Shown: positions 7,297-16,863, counted from the stretch's first letter. The stretch is DNA of 64,000 bases from Bacteroidota bacterium (GCA_023437305.1 JAEZGN010000023.1:62001-126000); one strand, 5' to 3'. The notes: generated by a model not told the origin, from the sequence alone. Numbers and translations are program-made.

Positions 7297-9609
7297 TTAT
7301 TTTTTCTTTTTTGTATTCGTTACCTTATATTCTTTCGAGAACGAATATGGCAGGTCGCTGTCGCTTGTCCCTCTGTTTTGGTTGGCAGTAGGAGACATTT
7401 TATAGCTGATGCTTGCTCCACTAAGAAGATCTCCGTGTGTCACGTAGTTCTTTGTATATGGTTGTCCATTTACTGTCATGCTCTCCACATAGCGGTTTGC
7501 TTTACTGTTGTTATCTGCCTTGATTGTTACTTTCTTTCCGTTCTCTAGGTTTAGAGTTACAGATTTGAATAGTGGCGATCCTAGGATATATTCATCCGAT
7601 CCCGGACACACAGGGTAGAATCCTAATGCAGAGAATACATACCAGGCAGATGTCTGACCGTTATCTTCGTCACCACAATATCCGTCAGGATTAGGTGTAT
7701 ACAATTTATCCATCACCTCACGTACCCAGTATTGGGCTTTCCAAGGCTCGGCTGAATAGTTGTACATATATATCATGTGTTGGATCGGCTGGTTACCATG
7801 TGCATAGTTACCCATGTTCATAATCTGCATTTCGCGGATCTCATGAATTACACCTCCGTAATAGCTGTCATCAAATAATGGTGGTACGTTGAATACTGAG
7901 TCCATCATGCGGTTGAAACCTGCCTTGCCTCCCATTAGGTCGATCAATCCTTGAGGATCGTGGAATACCGACCATGTGTAGTGCCAGCTGTTACCTTCGG
8001 TGAAGGCATCACCCCATTTCAGCGGATTGAAAGGAGATTGGAACTTACCGTCTTCATTCTTTCCTCTCATCAACTTATGCTCAGGGTCGAAAAGGTTTTT
8101 ATAGTTCATCGCACGTTTAGCGTAGATTTCGATTTCTTTTTCGGGTTTACCCAGCTTCTTCCCGAACTGATAGATACACCAATCGTCGTATGCATATTCC
8201 AATGTACGTGCTGCACTCTCATTGATCTTCACATCGTAAGGTACATAACCTAGTTTGTTATAATACTCCCAGCCTAAACGTCCGGTAGAACTTACAGTAG
8301 GATGTACAGCGTTTGCTCCGTGAACTACAGCTTGCCATAGTGTTTCAGCATCGTATCCGCGAAGTCCTTTCAGGTAAGCATCGGCTACCACAGATGCTGA
8401 ATTGTTACCCACCATACAACCACGGTGACCAGGGCTTGCCCATTCCGGTAAGAATCCACTCTCTTTATAGGTATTCACTAATCCTTCCTGCATCTTGGTG
8501 TTCATTTCCGGATACATCAGGTTAAGGAATGGGAACAAGCAACGGAAGGTATCCCAAAAACCTGTGTCTGTAAACATATAGCCGGGAAGAACTTCTCCGT
8601 TGTAAGGACTGTAGTGCACCACTTCGTTCTTTGCATTTATCTCATAGAAAGAACGAGGGAATAATACCGAGCGGTATAGGCAAGAATAGAATGTACGAAG
8701 ATTATCGATGTTGTTGTCTTCTACTTCGATGCGTCCCAATGTTTTGTTCCATTCGGCACGTCCTTGTGCAGTTACCTGATCGAATGATTTTCCGTCCAAT
8801 TCTTTCAGATTCTGTTCTGCTTGCTCAGGGCTGATGAATGAAGAAGCAATGCGGGCATGTACCTTTTCTCCTCTCTTGGTAGAGAAGCCGATAATACCAC
8901 CTGCGTGGCTGTCTTTAACTTCCAAGCTTTTGGTAGAGAGAACACCTCCGGCAACAGAAGCTGTATATGTAAATGGTTTGTCGAAAACGATTACAAAATA
9001 ATTCTTGAAGTTTTCAGGTACGCCACCACTATTACGTGTTGTGTAGCCGATAATCTTATTTTCCGCAGGGATGATTTTTACGTAAGACCCACGGTCGAAG
9101 GCATCAACTACAACGTATGAGTTTTGCTCTTCGGGAAACGTAAAACGGAACATTACCGCACGAGATGTAGGAGCCATTTCGGTAACCACATCGTGATCGG
9201 CAAGATAAACGGAATAATAGTACGGTTTAGCTATTTCCGCCTTGTGCGAAAACCAGCTGGCACGTCTATCCTGATCAAATACAGGCCTACCTGTTACAGG
9301 CATGATAGAGAATTGACTATAATCGTTGATCCATGGACTTGGCTGGTGTGTTTGTTTGAAGCCGCGAATTTTATCGGCATCGTAGGTATATGCCCAACCG
9401 TCGCCCATCTTACCGGTCTGAGGCATCCAGAAATTCATTCCCCAAGGCATAGCGATAGCCGGATAGGTGTTACCCGTAGATAACGAATACTTCGATTGGG
9501 TGCCGACTAAAGGACTAACATAGTCGACCGGCTCATAATTCTGAGATTGAATAGTCCCCAGAAAGCCAATTAATGCTAGGAAAAGAATTCCTATTTTCTT
9601 TTTTTTCAT
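7297..9609 (-). CDS. GH92 alpha-1,2-mannosidase
   Basis: GH92 enzymes are calcium-dependent inverting exo-alpha-mannosidases, most often alpha-1,2-specific. The 770 residues have the family's usual length, with a signal peptide (KKKK start, hydrophobic core, cleavage near QSQN). EGNSWHYTW carries the expected acid Glu, and GDEDNGQ (646-652) carries the paired Asp residues D647 and D649 that correspond to the catalytic-base pair of characterised Bacteroides enzymes. The C-terminus ends in a Lys-rich tail (TNTKKKK). It is first in a three-gene cassette with GT2 and GH125. Periplasmic location is likely because there is no lipobox. Confidence 0.95.
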   Translation of the reverse strand: MKKKKIGILFLALIGFLGTIQSQNYEPVDYVSPLVGTQSKYSLSTGNTYPAIAMPWGMNFWMPQTGKMGDGWAYTYDADKIRGFKQTHQPSPWINDYSQFSIMPVTGRPVFDQDRRASWFSHKAEIAKPYYYSVYLADHDVVTEMAPTSRAVMFRFTFPEEQNSYVVVDAFDRGSYVKIIPAENKIIGYTTRNSGGVPENFKNYFVIVFDKPFTYTASVAGGVLSTKSLEVKDSHAGGIIGFSTKRGEKVHARIASSFISPEQAEQNLKELDGKSFDQVTAQGRAEWNKTLGRIEVEDNNIDNLRTFYSCLYRSVLFPRSFYEINAKNEVVHYSPYNGEVLPGYMFTDTGFWDTFRCLFPFLNLMYPEMNTKMQEGLVNTYKESGFLPEWASPGHRGCMVGNNSASVVADAYLKGLRGYDAETLWQAVVHGANAVHPTVSSTGRLGWEYYNKLGYVPYDVKINESAARTLEYAYDDWCIYQFGKKLGKPEKEIEIYAKRAMNYKNLFDPEHKLMRGKNEDGKFQSPFNPLKWGDAFTEGNSWHYTWSVFHDPQGLIDLMGGKAGFNRMMDSVFNVPPLFDDSYYGGVIHEIREMQIMNMGNYAHGNQPIQHMIYMYNYSAEPWKAQYWVREVMDKLYTPNPDGYCGDEDNGQTSAWYVFSALGFYPVCPGSDEYILGSPLFKSVTLNLENGKKVTIKADNNSKANRYVESMTVNGQPYTKNYVTHGDLLSGASISYKMSPTANQNRGTSDSDLPYSFSKEYKVTNTKKKK

Positions 9610-9877
9610 TGTTGATTGAGGTTTTTAAGTTGCTTTTATGATTTTGTGATATTTAGATATTTTGTTTTGAAAATTGAACTGCATTGTTTAGATAATAACA
9701 TTTATACTCGCGTAGAGAAGCGAGAGAAACTCATGCTACAAAGGTTGTTGAAGTATATTAAAAATAAACTTGCAGTTAAATTCTCTATTCTCATTGGGCA
9801 TTGAAAAATAATCATCTCAAAAATACATTAACAAAGGGAATTAGTACTTAGCTTTAAATTAATATTAACAAAAAAGA

Positions 9878-10801
9878 CTATTCGTTGATGTTAATTAACA
9901 ACTTTACTTTATCTATCTTTTCTTTCATCGGTAATTCTGCATTTATCCAATGGATATATGTCCCTCTTTTCTCCATTCCTCTAAACCAAGTCATTTGTCT
10001 TTTAGCAAACTGATGGATTGCAATTTCCAATTGCGAATACATATCTTCGTAGCTTAACTGCCCGAGTATATAGAGGGTAACATATTTATATTCCAATCCG
10101 TAATAAATCAGGTCGTCAGGTTTTACTCCTTGAAAGAGAATATCTTTTATTTCTTCTATCATACCATTCTCGAGTCTGCTTTTAAGACGTTCTGATATTT
10201 TTCTTCGACGTAATTCACGATCAATGTCTACGCCTATTACTAAGCTGTTGAGAGGAGGAAATTCGTTTTGTTCCAAAGGGTGAGCTTTTTTATATTCTTC
10301 TATTTCTATTGCTCTTATTGCCCTTTGAGCTGTATCGATATCGGTTTTGTTATGTAATGTTTTATAGCTCTCTAGTATTTGTGTGAGTGTTTGTAAGCTA
10401 TAGTCTGCATATTTTGACCTGAGCTCCTTATTTTCGGGAACGTTTACCAATGAATATCCTCTAAGTACCGATTCTACATAGAGCCCCGATCCTCCACATA
10501 GGATAGGGAGTTTGCCCCTGATTTTCATATCTGTGTATACATTGTGAAAATCGTGCTGATACTCGAAGATATTATATTTGTCTCCGGCTTCTCGGATGTC
10601 AATCAGATGATAAGGTATGTTTTCTCCATTTATTGTATAGTCTGACAGATCTTTTCCTGTTCCAATATCCATCGAGCGATATACTTGTCGTGAGTCTCCG
10701 CTTATGATCTCAGTATTGAGCGTATGTGCCAAGTGGCAGGCAAATGATGTTTTACCCGATGCTGTTGGTCCTATAATGGTGATTAGATCATAATTTTTCA
10801 T
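9878..10801 (-). CDS. miaA: tRNA dimethylallyltransferase
   Basis: MiaA adds a dimethylallyl group to A37 of tRNAs that read UNN codons. The 307 residues match the family. P-loop GPTASGKT is at 11-18, DSRQVYRSMDIGTGK carries the conserved tRNA/substrate segment near 36-50, and QFAKRQMTWFRG is the conserved C-terminal motif. It is transcribed away from rsfS and appears monocistronic. TAACTTTG on the minus strand at 10807-10814 fits the -7 consensus only a few bases before the start codon, so a near-leaderless transcript is possible. Confidence 0.97.
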   Translation of the reverse strand: MKNYDLITIIGPTASGKTSFACHLAHTLNTEIISGDSRQVYRSMDIGTGKDLSDYTINGENIPYHLIDIREAGDKYNIFEYQHDFHNVYTDMKIRGKLPILCGGSGLYVESVLRGYSLVNVPENKELRSKYADYSLQTLTQILESYKTLHNKTDIDTAQRAIRAIEIEEYKKAHPLEQNEFPPLNSLVIGVDIDRELRRRKISERLKSRLENGMIEEIKDILFQGVKPDDLIYYGLEYKYVTLYILGQLSYEDMYSQLEIAIHQFAKRQMTWFRGMEKRGTYIHWINAELPMKEKIDKVKLLININE

Positions 10802-11114
10802 GAAGACAAAGTTAGGATGAAATTTATATTTTCGATTATAATGCGATATATGATTCTTTCTACTGTTTCAAAAAATTACAAAACAGATACCTATTTATAT
10901 TCTGTTTCTCGTATAAAAGCTGTTTCTATGTAAATAAAAGATAAAATTTCTTGCTAAAGTGGGTATTAAGGTTTCTAAATCTGAAAGAAATTTAAGGACT
11001 TAGTTATCTTTACGCAATTAATTATTTGTACTTCTATAAGATATGAGTGGTAAGTTAAAAAAATCACTTTATATTTGTAGGCTAAAACAAGAAAGAGACT
11101 CTATAAATTAACGA
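10802..11114. other. divergent intergenic region between miaA and rsfS
   Basis: This 313-base AT-rich region must hold promoters for both directions. I see no RNA gene or open frame in it. The one good promoter element, at 11070-11077, is listed separately. Confidence 0.5.
11070..11077 (+). promoter_or_regulatory. putative -7 element of rsfS-ftsH
   Basis: TATATTTG is an exact TAnnTTTG, 37 bases before the rsfS ATG. No TTTG at the -33 distance is evident. Confidence 0.45.
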
Positions 11115-11474
11115 ATGAAAGAAGGAAAAAGCTTAGTAAACAATATTGTGGCTGCATGCCAAGAGAAAAAAGCTAAAAACATTGTCATTGTCGACATGAC
11201 AGAATTACCGGGTACTATTTGTCAATATTTTGTTATTTGCGAAGGAAACACCCCTACACAAGTGTCTGCAATATCAGAAGAAATTGTTGATTACCTCAAG
11301 AAAAAGAAAAAAGAACGCCCTCTGCTAATTGACGGATTACGTGAAAGCCGTTGGGTTGGTATAGATTATGGTACGGTTATTGTTCATGTATTTGTGCCCG
11401 AATTGCGTGAATTTTATAATATCGAACATTTGTGGGCGGATGCAAAACTAGAGTCAATTCCCGATATTGATTGA
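11115..11474 (+). CDS. rsfS: ribosome silencing factor RsfS
   Basis: RsfS (Iojap/DUF143) binds ribosomal protein L14 and blocks joining of the ribosomal subunits when nutrients are low. The 119 residues cover the whole domain: KKAKNIVIVDMTELPG near the N-terminus, CQYFVICEGNTPTQVSAI, and the C-terminal WVGIDYGTVIVHVF and REFYNIEHLWADAK motifs. The order rsfS-ftsH-cdsA is usual in Bacteroidales, supporting the call. The stop is 82 bases before ftsH. Confidence 0.96.
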   Translation: MKEGKSLVNNIVAACQEKKAKNIVIVDMTELPGTICQYFVICEGNTPTQVSAISEEIVDYLKKKKKERPLLIDGLRESRWVGIDYGTVIVHVFVPELREFYNIEHLWADAKLESIPDID

Positions 11475-11556
11475 GATAAAGCATATTTAAACAAATCTTA
11501 TTTACGCGTGTTATAGTTTTGAAAACAAACTAAATCACACATTGTGAGGAAATAAT

Positions 11557-13578
11557 ATGGATAATTATAATAAAGGAGAGAATAGCCCTAAAAAACCGAA
11601 TTTGAAAGGACCTAAAATCCCGTTCAATCTCTATTGGGTATACCTCATTGTATTTGCTGCCATTATAGGTATGTATTTCTTTTCGGATAACACCGTAACG
11701 AAAGAAGTTCCCTGGTCAGACTTTCAGGGCTATGTGAAAAATAATAGTGTCAATAAAATAGTTGTAGACAGAAAGAACAGTACCTTAAAAGCTTTTGTAA
11801 GACCCGATTCTGTAAAGAGCGTATTTAAAGGTGATGCAGAGAGGGCAGGGACTAATCCGGCTATAATTGTTCGTATTCCTTCAGCTGACAAGTTTGCAGA
11901 TTTCTATGAAACAGTAAGAGCCGAATATAAATATAATATCGATGTCAGCTACGAAGACAGTACCAATCCTTTAGAAATTCTTGTAGGGTTTTTGCCTGTG
12001 ATTCTTATCTTCGGATTGTTTATTTATATGATGCGTCGTATGTCGGGCGGAGGTTCCGGAGGTGGCGGAGGCGTATTCAGTGTTGGAAAATCCAAAGCTC
12101 AACTATATGATAAAGGTTCGGATCTTCGTGTTACGTTCAAAGATGTTGCAGGATTGTCTGAAGCTAAAGAAGAGATAGAGGAAATAGTTGAATTTCTGAG
12201 AAATCCGTCTCGTTATACCGAAATTGGGGGTAAAATTCCAAAAGGCGCTTTGCTTGTTGGACCTCCGGGAACGGGTAAAACATTGCTCGCAAAAGCTGTT
12301 GCCGGAGAAGCGGATGTTCCGTTCTTCTCATTATCGGGTTCCGATTTTGTGGAAATGTTTGTAGGTGTTGGAGCTTCTCGTGTTAGAGACTTGTTTAAGC
12401 AGGCAAAAGAAAAATCGCCTTGTATTATATTCATCGATGAAATAGATGCTATTGGACGTGCTCGTGGTCGTAACTTGAATATGGGTTCGAATGATGAGCG
12501 TGAAAATACATTAAATCAGTTGTTGACTGAGATGGATGGTTTTGGTACAAATAGTGGAGTTATTCTTCTTGCGGCTACTAACCGTGCTGATATCTTGGAT
12601 AAAGCCTTACTTCGTGCCGGACGTTTCGATCGTCAGATAACAGTTGACTTACCCGATTTGAACGATCGTAAGGAAATATTTAAAGTACATCTTCGTCCTG
12701 TTAAGATTGACGACACGGTTGATGTAGAGTTCTTGTCGAGACAGACTCCGGGATTCTCCGGTGCAGATATAGCTAACGTTTGTAACGAAGCTGCATTGAT
12801 TGCTGCCCGTAAAGGAAAAAAAGTAGTACAAAAGGAAGATTTCACAAATGCCGTAGATCGTATTATTGGCGGTTTGGAGAAAAAGAATAAAGTAACGACG
12901 TTAGATGAACGTAAGACAATTGCCATTCATGAGGCCGGACACGCTACCTTAAGTTGGTTTTTGCAATATGCAAATCCATTGGTAAAAGTCACTATTGTTC
13001 CTAGAGGTAAGGCTTTAGGTGCTGCATGGTATTTGCCGGAAGAGAGACAAATCACTACCAAAGAGCAAATGTTGGATGAAATGTGTGCTTTACTTGGAGG
13101 TCGTGCTGCAGAAGAGGTATTTATTGGTCATATATCGTCGGGTGCTGCTAACGACTTGGAGCGTGTGACAAAGCAGGCTTATGCTATGATTTCATATCTT
13201 GGAATGAGCGAAAAGATGCCTAATATAAGTTATTATGATTCATCGGGTGAAGGTTACGGCTTTACCAAACCATATAGTGAAGAAACGGCTCTGTTAATAG
13301 ATACAGAAGTTAGGAATATGATCAATGAACAGTATGAGCGTGCTAAGGAATTACTGCGTCAACATGCTGAAGGACATGGTAAGTTGGCAAAATTATTAAT
13401 TACAGAGGAGGTTATTTTTGCTGATGACCTTAAAAAAGTATTTGGTGAACGTCAATGGGTTTCTCGTTCGGAAGAATTGTTTAAAGAAGCCGAAGAGTTG
13501 CCTGATAATATAGAAATAGATATAAAGAAAGACGAAGATGCTCCCGGAATAATTTCGGAACAGGATCAGTCAGAATAA
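11557..13578 (+). CDS. ftsH: ATP-dependent zinc metalloprotease FtsH
   Basis: FtsH is a membrane-anchored hexameric AAA+ protease that degrades misfolded membrane proteins and regulatory substrates. The 673 residues show a TM segment near 24-42, a periplasmic domain, a second TM near 141-160, and a Gly-rich linker (164-173). The AAA domain has Walker A GPPGTGKT (235-242) and Walker B IIFIDEIDAIG. Zinc-site HEAGH is at 458-462, and the C-terminal tail is acidic. In this window the usual ftsH-cdsA neighbourhood is interrupted by a lytic transglycosylase gene. Confidence 0.98.
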   Translation: MDNYNKGENSPKKPNLKGPKIPFNLYWVYLIVFAAIIGMYFFSDNTVTKEVPWSDFQGYVKNNSVNKIVVDRKNSTLKAFVRPDSVKSVFKGDAERAGTNPAIIVRIPSADKFADFYETVRAEYKYNIDVSYEDSTNPLEILVGFLPVILIFGLFIYMMRRMSGGGSGGGGGVFSVGKSKAQLYDKGSDLRVTFKDVAGLSEAKEEIEEIVEFLRNPSRYTEIGGKIPKGALLVGPPGTGKTLLAKAVAGEADVPFFSLSGSDFVEMFVGVGASRVRDLFKQAKEKSPCIIFIDEIDAIGRARGRNLNMGSNDERENTLNQLLTEMDGFGTNSGVILLAATNRADILDKALLRAGRFDRQITVDLPDLNDRKEIFKVHLRPVKIDDTVDVEFLSRQTPGFSGADIANVCNEAALIAARKGKKVVQKEDFTNAVDRIIGGLEKKNKVTTLDERKTIAIHEAGHATLSWFLQYANPLVKVTIVPRGKALGAAWYLPEERQITTKEQMLDEMCALLGGRAAEEVFIGHISSGAANDLERVTKQAYAMISYLGMSEKMPNISYYDSSGEGYGFTKPYSEETALLIDTEVRNMINEQYERAKELLRQHAEGHGKLAKLLITEEVIFADDLKKVFGERQWVSRSEELFKEAEELPDNIEIDIKKDEDAPGIISEQDQSE

Positions 13579-13603
13579 TATTATTTATTCTATTTTATAA
13601 ATA

Positions 13604-13637
13604 TTTGCAAGTATATCAATTAAAAAGTATACTTTTG
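13604..13637 (+). promoter_or_regulatory. promoter before the mltD-like gene
   Basis: TTTG (13604-13607) and TACTTTTG (13630-13637, a TAnnTTTG match) are separated by 22 bases, fitting the -33/-7 layout of the Bacteroidetes primary sigma factor. The -7 box overlaps a perfect 14-bp palindrome AAAAGTATACTTTT (13623-13636). The predicted start near 13644 falls inside the ftsH terminator hairpin, so mltD transcripts would lack part of its 5' arm. Confidence 0.5.
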
Positions 13638-13638
13638 T

Positions 13639-13677
13639 AAAAGAGAGGATGTGGGATATAACAACATCCTGTCTTTT
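13639..13677 (+). terminator. terminator hairpin after ftsH
   Basis: AAAAGAGAGGATGT (13639-13652) pairs with ACATCCTGTCTTTT (13664-13677) apart from one mismatch. T-rich sequence ends the second arm. It separates ftsH from the next gene, which has its own promoter element just before it. Confidence 0.6.
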
Positions 13678-13728
13678 ATATTTAGGCCTTTGGGCATATA
13701 ACTTACACAACATACAAAAGCTAACACT

Positions 13729-15687
13729 ATGTATGCAAAACTAACAATGCTTGTTATTGGGGGGTTGTTCACAATAATAAGCCAAGCAGGAATCAACGGA
13801 GTAAATAGTAATGTTGGGCATCTGACTGCAAATGCTTTTAACAAATCAGTCTATAATGAGAGGAAACAATTTTCTTTTTACGATTCATTATATTCTAATC
13901 GATTAAATTCTTTACCAACCGAAATTGATCTGAAATATAACAAGGTTGTTCGTCGATACATTGATCAATATACAAAGAAGGGGAAGCAACAGATTGGTGA
14001 GTGGTTGGGTGAAAGCAAATACTACTTTCCTTTATTCGAAGAGGTTCTTGACAAAGCAGGCATTCCTATAGAATTAAAATATCTGCCGGTAATTGAGTCT
14101 GCCTTGAATCCCACAGCGCGATCCAAAGCGGGAGCAACAGGTCTTTGGCAGTTTATGCACAGAACAGGCACAAGCTACGGATTGGAAATAAATAGTCTTG
14201 TGGATGAGCGTCGCGATCCTGTAAAATCTACCTATGCTGCGGTGAAATACCTGAAGGAATTATATTATATCTATCAGGACTGGTATTTGGTTATTGCTGC
14301 TTATAATTGTGGTCCTGCAAATGTGAATAAGGCCATCTATCGTAGTGGTGGAAAAACCGACTATTGGGATATTTATGAATATCTTCCTAAAGAGACGAGA
14401 AACTATGTTCCTGCATTTATTGCAGCCACATATGTAATGAGTTATCATAATGAACATGAAATAATATCGAACGCATCGAGCTATCCATTAGCAATGGATT
14501 CTATAAAAATAAGCAAAAGGTTGCACTTTAGTCATATTTCTAAAGCTCTGAATGTGCCAATGGAAGAAATACGAAGATACAACCCTCAATATAGAAAAGA
14601 TATCATCCCCGGAGGAAAAAAATATACATTGAACTTGCCGACACATAAAATTCTAGCTTTTGTAAGTGATGAAGATGCTGTTTATTCGGGTCGAAAAGTA
14701 GAGGGAGGTATAGCTCTACCGGAAATACTAGCTCAGAACACAAAATTGCAAGAGAATACCGATGAGGATGTATATTTCTCGGATGAGATAAATCCTGAAA
14801 TGGAAGCCCGCGAAGTCACAACATACTATAAAATAGTAAAACGAGATAACCTTTCTTCGATAGCGAGAAAAAATAATGTCACAGTTGCTGAAATAAAAAA
14901 ATGGAACAACCTTAAGAGCAACTACCTGAGAGCCGGCACACATTTGAAAATACAAAAAATAGAGTATTATGCAATTGAGCCAAAGTTGAAAGAACCTGAA
15001 CTTTTAGTTGTTTATGTCGATACCGAATCGAAAAAGGATATGCTTAGCAATTATTTATTTCAAATAAACGAAGAAGTAAATATTCAAAATCTACATGCTT
15101 ATAATAGGACATCCAATGATATGAGGATTAAGGCAATAGTGAATAACATAGAGTATAGGACAAATCAGTACTTATTGCCTGTAAAAAAGAAAAACATACT
15201 TGATCAATTTATTTATTTAGCAAATACGACTTATGCTTCTGTCAAGGATTGGGGAGAATCTCAACTAGATAAAATAAAAAAGACTAAACATCAGTCAAAT
15301 GAAACGTTCTTTGCTGAAAATAAAACTGTAGCCTTCGATCTTGTTGCTGATGATCAGCCTGCTCAAAAAGAAAATGAAATCCCTCACTTTTCTGAAGTTC
15401 AACACCTAACAACTGTGTATAATAATCAGACGTATTCTATTGCATCGAATGAAGATAAAGAAGATATATTACTTTATAAAAAGGATGTTTTCGATAATAA
15501 TAAATCCAAAAAGGTTTATCATAAGGTAAAAATAGGCGAAACCATTACTAAGATTGCATTGCAATATAAAGTATCTAAAGATGATATTATCCTTTGGAAT
15601 AATCTTACTACAGGGATGGCAAAAATAAATCAGCAGCTGCTGATTTATTTACCTGAGAATCATGAATTAGCTGAATATCCTCTCTAA
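13729..15687 (+). CDS. MltD-like lytic transglycosylase with LysM domains
   Basis: A periplasmic or outer-membrane enzyme predicted to cleave peptidoglycan glycan strands with formation of 1,6-anhydromuramic acid. The 652 residues begin with a hydrophobic export segment (6-22). The family 1 SLT domain follows, with catalytic Glu at about 123 in PVIESALNP, then ATGLWQF and AAYNCGPANV motifs. Three peptidoglycan-binding LysM units follow: a degenerate one near 257-302, one near 365-412, and a C-terminal one near 595-643. The 180-residue stretch between the last two is low-complexity and lacks a known domain. The gene sits between ftsH and cdsA, which are usually adjacent, and has its own promoter. 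Confidence 0.92.
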   Translation: MYAKLTMLVIGGLFTIISQAGINGVNSNVGHLTANAFNKSVYNERKQFSFYDSLYSNRLNSLPTEIDLKYNKVVRRYIDQYTKKGKQQIGEWLGESKYYFPLFEEVLDKAGIPIELKYLPVIESALNPTARSKAGATGLWQFMHRTGTSYGLEINSLVDERRDPVKSTYAAVKYLKELYYIYQDWYLVIAAYNCGPANVNKAIYRSGGKTDYWDIYEYLPKETRNYVPAFIAATYVMSYHNEHEIISNASSYPLAMDSIKISKRLHFSHISKALNVPMEEIRRYNPQYRKDIIPGGKKYTLNLPTHKILAFVSDEDAVYSGRKVEGGIALPEILAQNTKLQENTDEDVYFSDEINPEMEAREVTTYYKIVKRDNLSSIARKNNVTVAEIKKWNNLKSNYLRAGTHLKIQKIEYYAIEPKLKEPELLVVYVDTESKKDMLSNYLFQINEEVNIQNLHAYNRTSNDMRIKAIVNNIEYRTNQYLLPVKKKNILDQFIYLANTTYASVKDWGESQLDKIKKTKHQSNETFFAENKTVAFDLVADDQPAQKENEIPHFSEVQHLTTVYNNQTYSIASNEDKEDILLYKKDVFDNNKSKKVYHKVKIGETITKIALQYKVSKDDIILWNNLTTGMAKINQQLLIYLPENHELAEYPL

Positions 15688-15749
15688 TAAGGGAACATGA
15701 TATTCTTATTTTTACTACTTTTGCCTCAAACTAATAAAACTTTATTATT

Positions 15750-16592
15750 TTGAGATTACCAAACATTGCCGTTCGTATTATTGCCGGAGCCGTATTTGTA
15801 GGGCTGTTACTAGGTGGTATCCTTAAAAATGAATATACATTTTGTATTATATTCTCTCTCATAACTGTACTATCCTTATATGAATTCTATGGGCTGGTCG
15901 AAAAAGGAGCAAAGGTTCCCCTTACTCGGGTGTGGAATGTGCTTGGAGGCTTTGGGCTTTTTATCGGTAGTTTTTATTATTATACAGTCGATGCTTCTGT
16001 TGTAACTTTTGTACCCTATTGTATTTACATTTTAGTTTTATTTGTTGGTGAATTGTATCTTAAGCGTCCCGACCCTATACGTTCTATAGCATATTCTTTG
16101 TTGGGGCAATTTTATATAGCCGTGCCTTTTTCCCTCACTAATTATCTGGTTTTTGCCTATACTCCGGGAAGCTATCACTATGTATATGTTTTAGCCTTAT
16201 TGGTGTTTATTTGGGTAAATGATTCTTTTGCTTACCTTACAGGAATGGCTTTTGGTAAACATCGCTTATTTGAACGTATATCTCCTAAAAAATCATGGGA
16301 AGGATTTATTGGAGGGGCTGTAGTTTCGATAGGATCTTCATTTATTTTTGCTCATTATTATCAAAATCTGTCTACTTTGGGATGGGTAGGATTTGCGGCT
16401 ATAACAATAATATTCGGAACATGGGGAGACCTTTTCGAATCGCTTATTAAACGTACCTTAGGCATTAAGGATTCGGGTGGAATGATACCCGGACATGGTG
16501 GTATCCTCGATCGATTCGATAGCACAATATTGGCTATACCGGCTGTTTTCCTATACCTGATTTTGATTAACTATTCTAAAAGTTGCTTCTAA
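15750..16592 (+). CDS. cdsA: phosphatidate cytidylyltransferase
   Basis: CdsA makes CDP-diacylglycerol from phosphatidic acid and CTP in the inner membrane, the branch point to all phospholipids. The 280 residues are mostly membrane helices and end with the family signature region KRTLGIKDSGG-MIPGHGGILDRFDS. The start is TTG: an in-frame TAA lies 15 bases upstream and no ATG is available between, so TTG (or an ATT just before it) must be used. It follows the mltD-like gene after 62 bases and may be co-transcribed with it. Confidence 0.95.
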   Translation: MRLPNIAVRIIAGAVFVGLLLGGILKNEYTFCIIFSLITVLSLYEFYGLVEKGAKVPLTRVWNVLGGFGLFIGSFYYYTVDASVVTFVPYCIYILVLFVGELYLKRPDPIRSIAYSLLGQFYIAVPFSLTNYLVFAYTPGSYHYVYVLALLVFIWVNDSFAYLTGMAFGKHRLFERISPKKSWEGFIGGAVVSIGSSFIFAHYYQNLSTLGWVGFAAITIIFGTWGDLFESLIKRTLGIKDSGGMIPGHGGILDRFDSTILAIPAVFLYLILINYSKSCF

Positions 16593-16665
16593 AAAAAGAT
16601 TGATTTCAGATTTTTGTTGTTAACTTTACTATGCTTTAACTAGTCTTTAAATAAAACCTAATGAT

Positions 16666-16785
16666 ATGACAAAGAAAGTATTAGCCATAACTCTAGTTGC
16701 TGCGGTCTCAAGTGTTGCGGTATATGCCTATATTCAGAAAAAGAAAAAAGACAGACGTAAAAACCTATCAGTCAACTTTATTTAA
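16666..16785 (+). CDS. 39-residue single-TM membrane peptide (candidate)
   Basis: ATG at 16666 opens a 39-codon frame: a short basic start (MTKK), a hydrophobic helix of about 18 residues (VLAITLVAAVSSVAVYAYI), then a strongly basic tail (QKKKKDRRKN) and stop TAA at 16783-16785. The pattern is that of a small N-out or N-in anchored membrane peptide with a cytosolic basic tail. A first ATG five bases upstream runs into a stop after two codons. The sequence composition looks protein-like, but so short a frame could be chance; expression data or conservation would decide. Confidence 0.5.
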   Translation: MTKKVLAITLVAAVSSVAVYAYIQKKKKDRRKNLSVNFI

Positions 16786-16825
16786 GAAACCCCTGTTTAA
16801 GGCTCGCTATTATTAACTAGACAGC

Positions 16826-16863
16826 TACAATTAAGAGAATTGTAACAGTAGAGGTATTACCTC
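16826..16863. repeat. two adjacent small dyads upstream of the DUF1801 gene
   Basis: TACAATT (16826-16832) pairs with AATTGTA (16838-16844) around AAGAG. Seven bases later GAGGTA-T-TACCTC (16851-16863) forms a perfect odd palindrome. They lie 53-90 bases before the start at 16916 and could be operator sites or just chance AT-rich symmetry. Confidence 0.3.

Noticed and set aside
9616..9804. 62-codon plus-strand frame upstream of GH92
   Set aside because: It overlaps the region where the GH92 promoter must be and looks like AT-rich chance coding.
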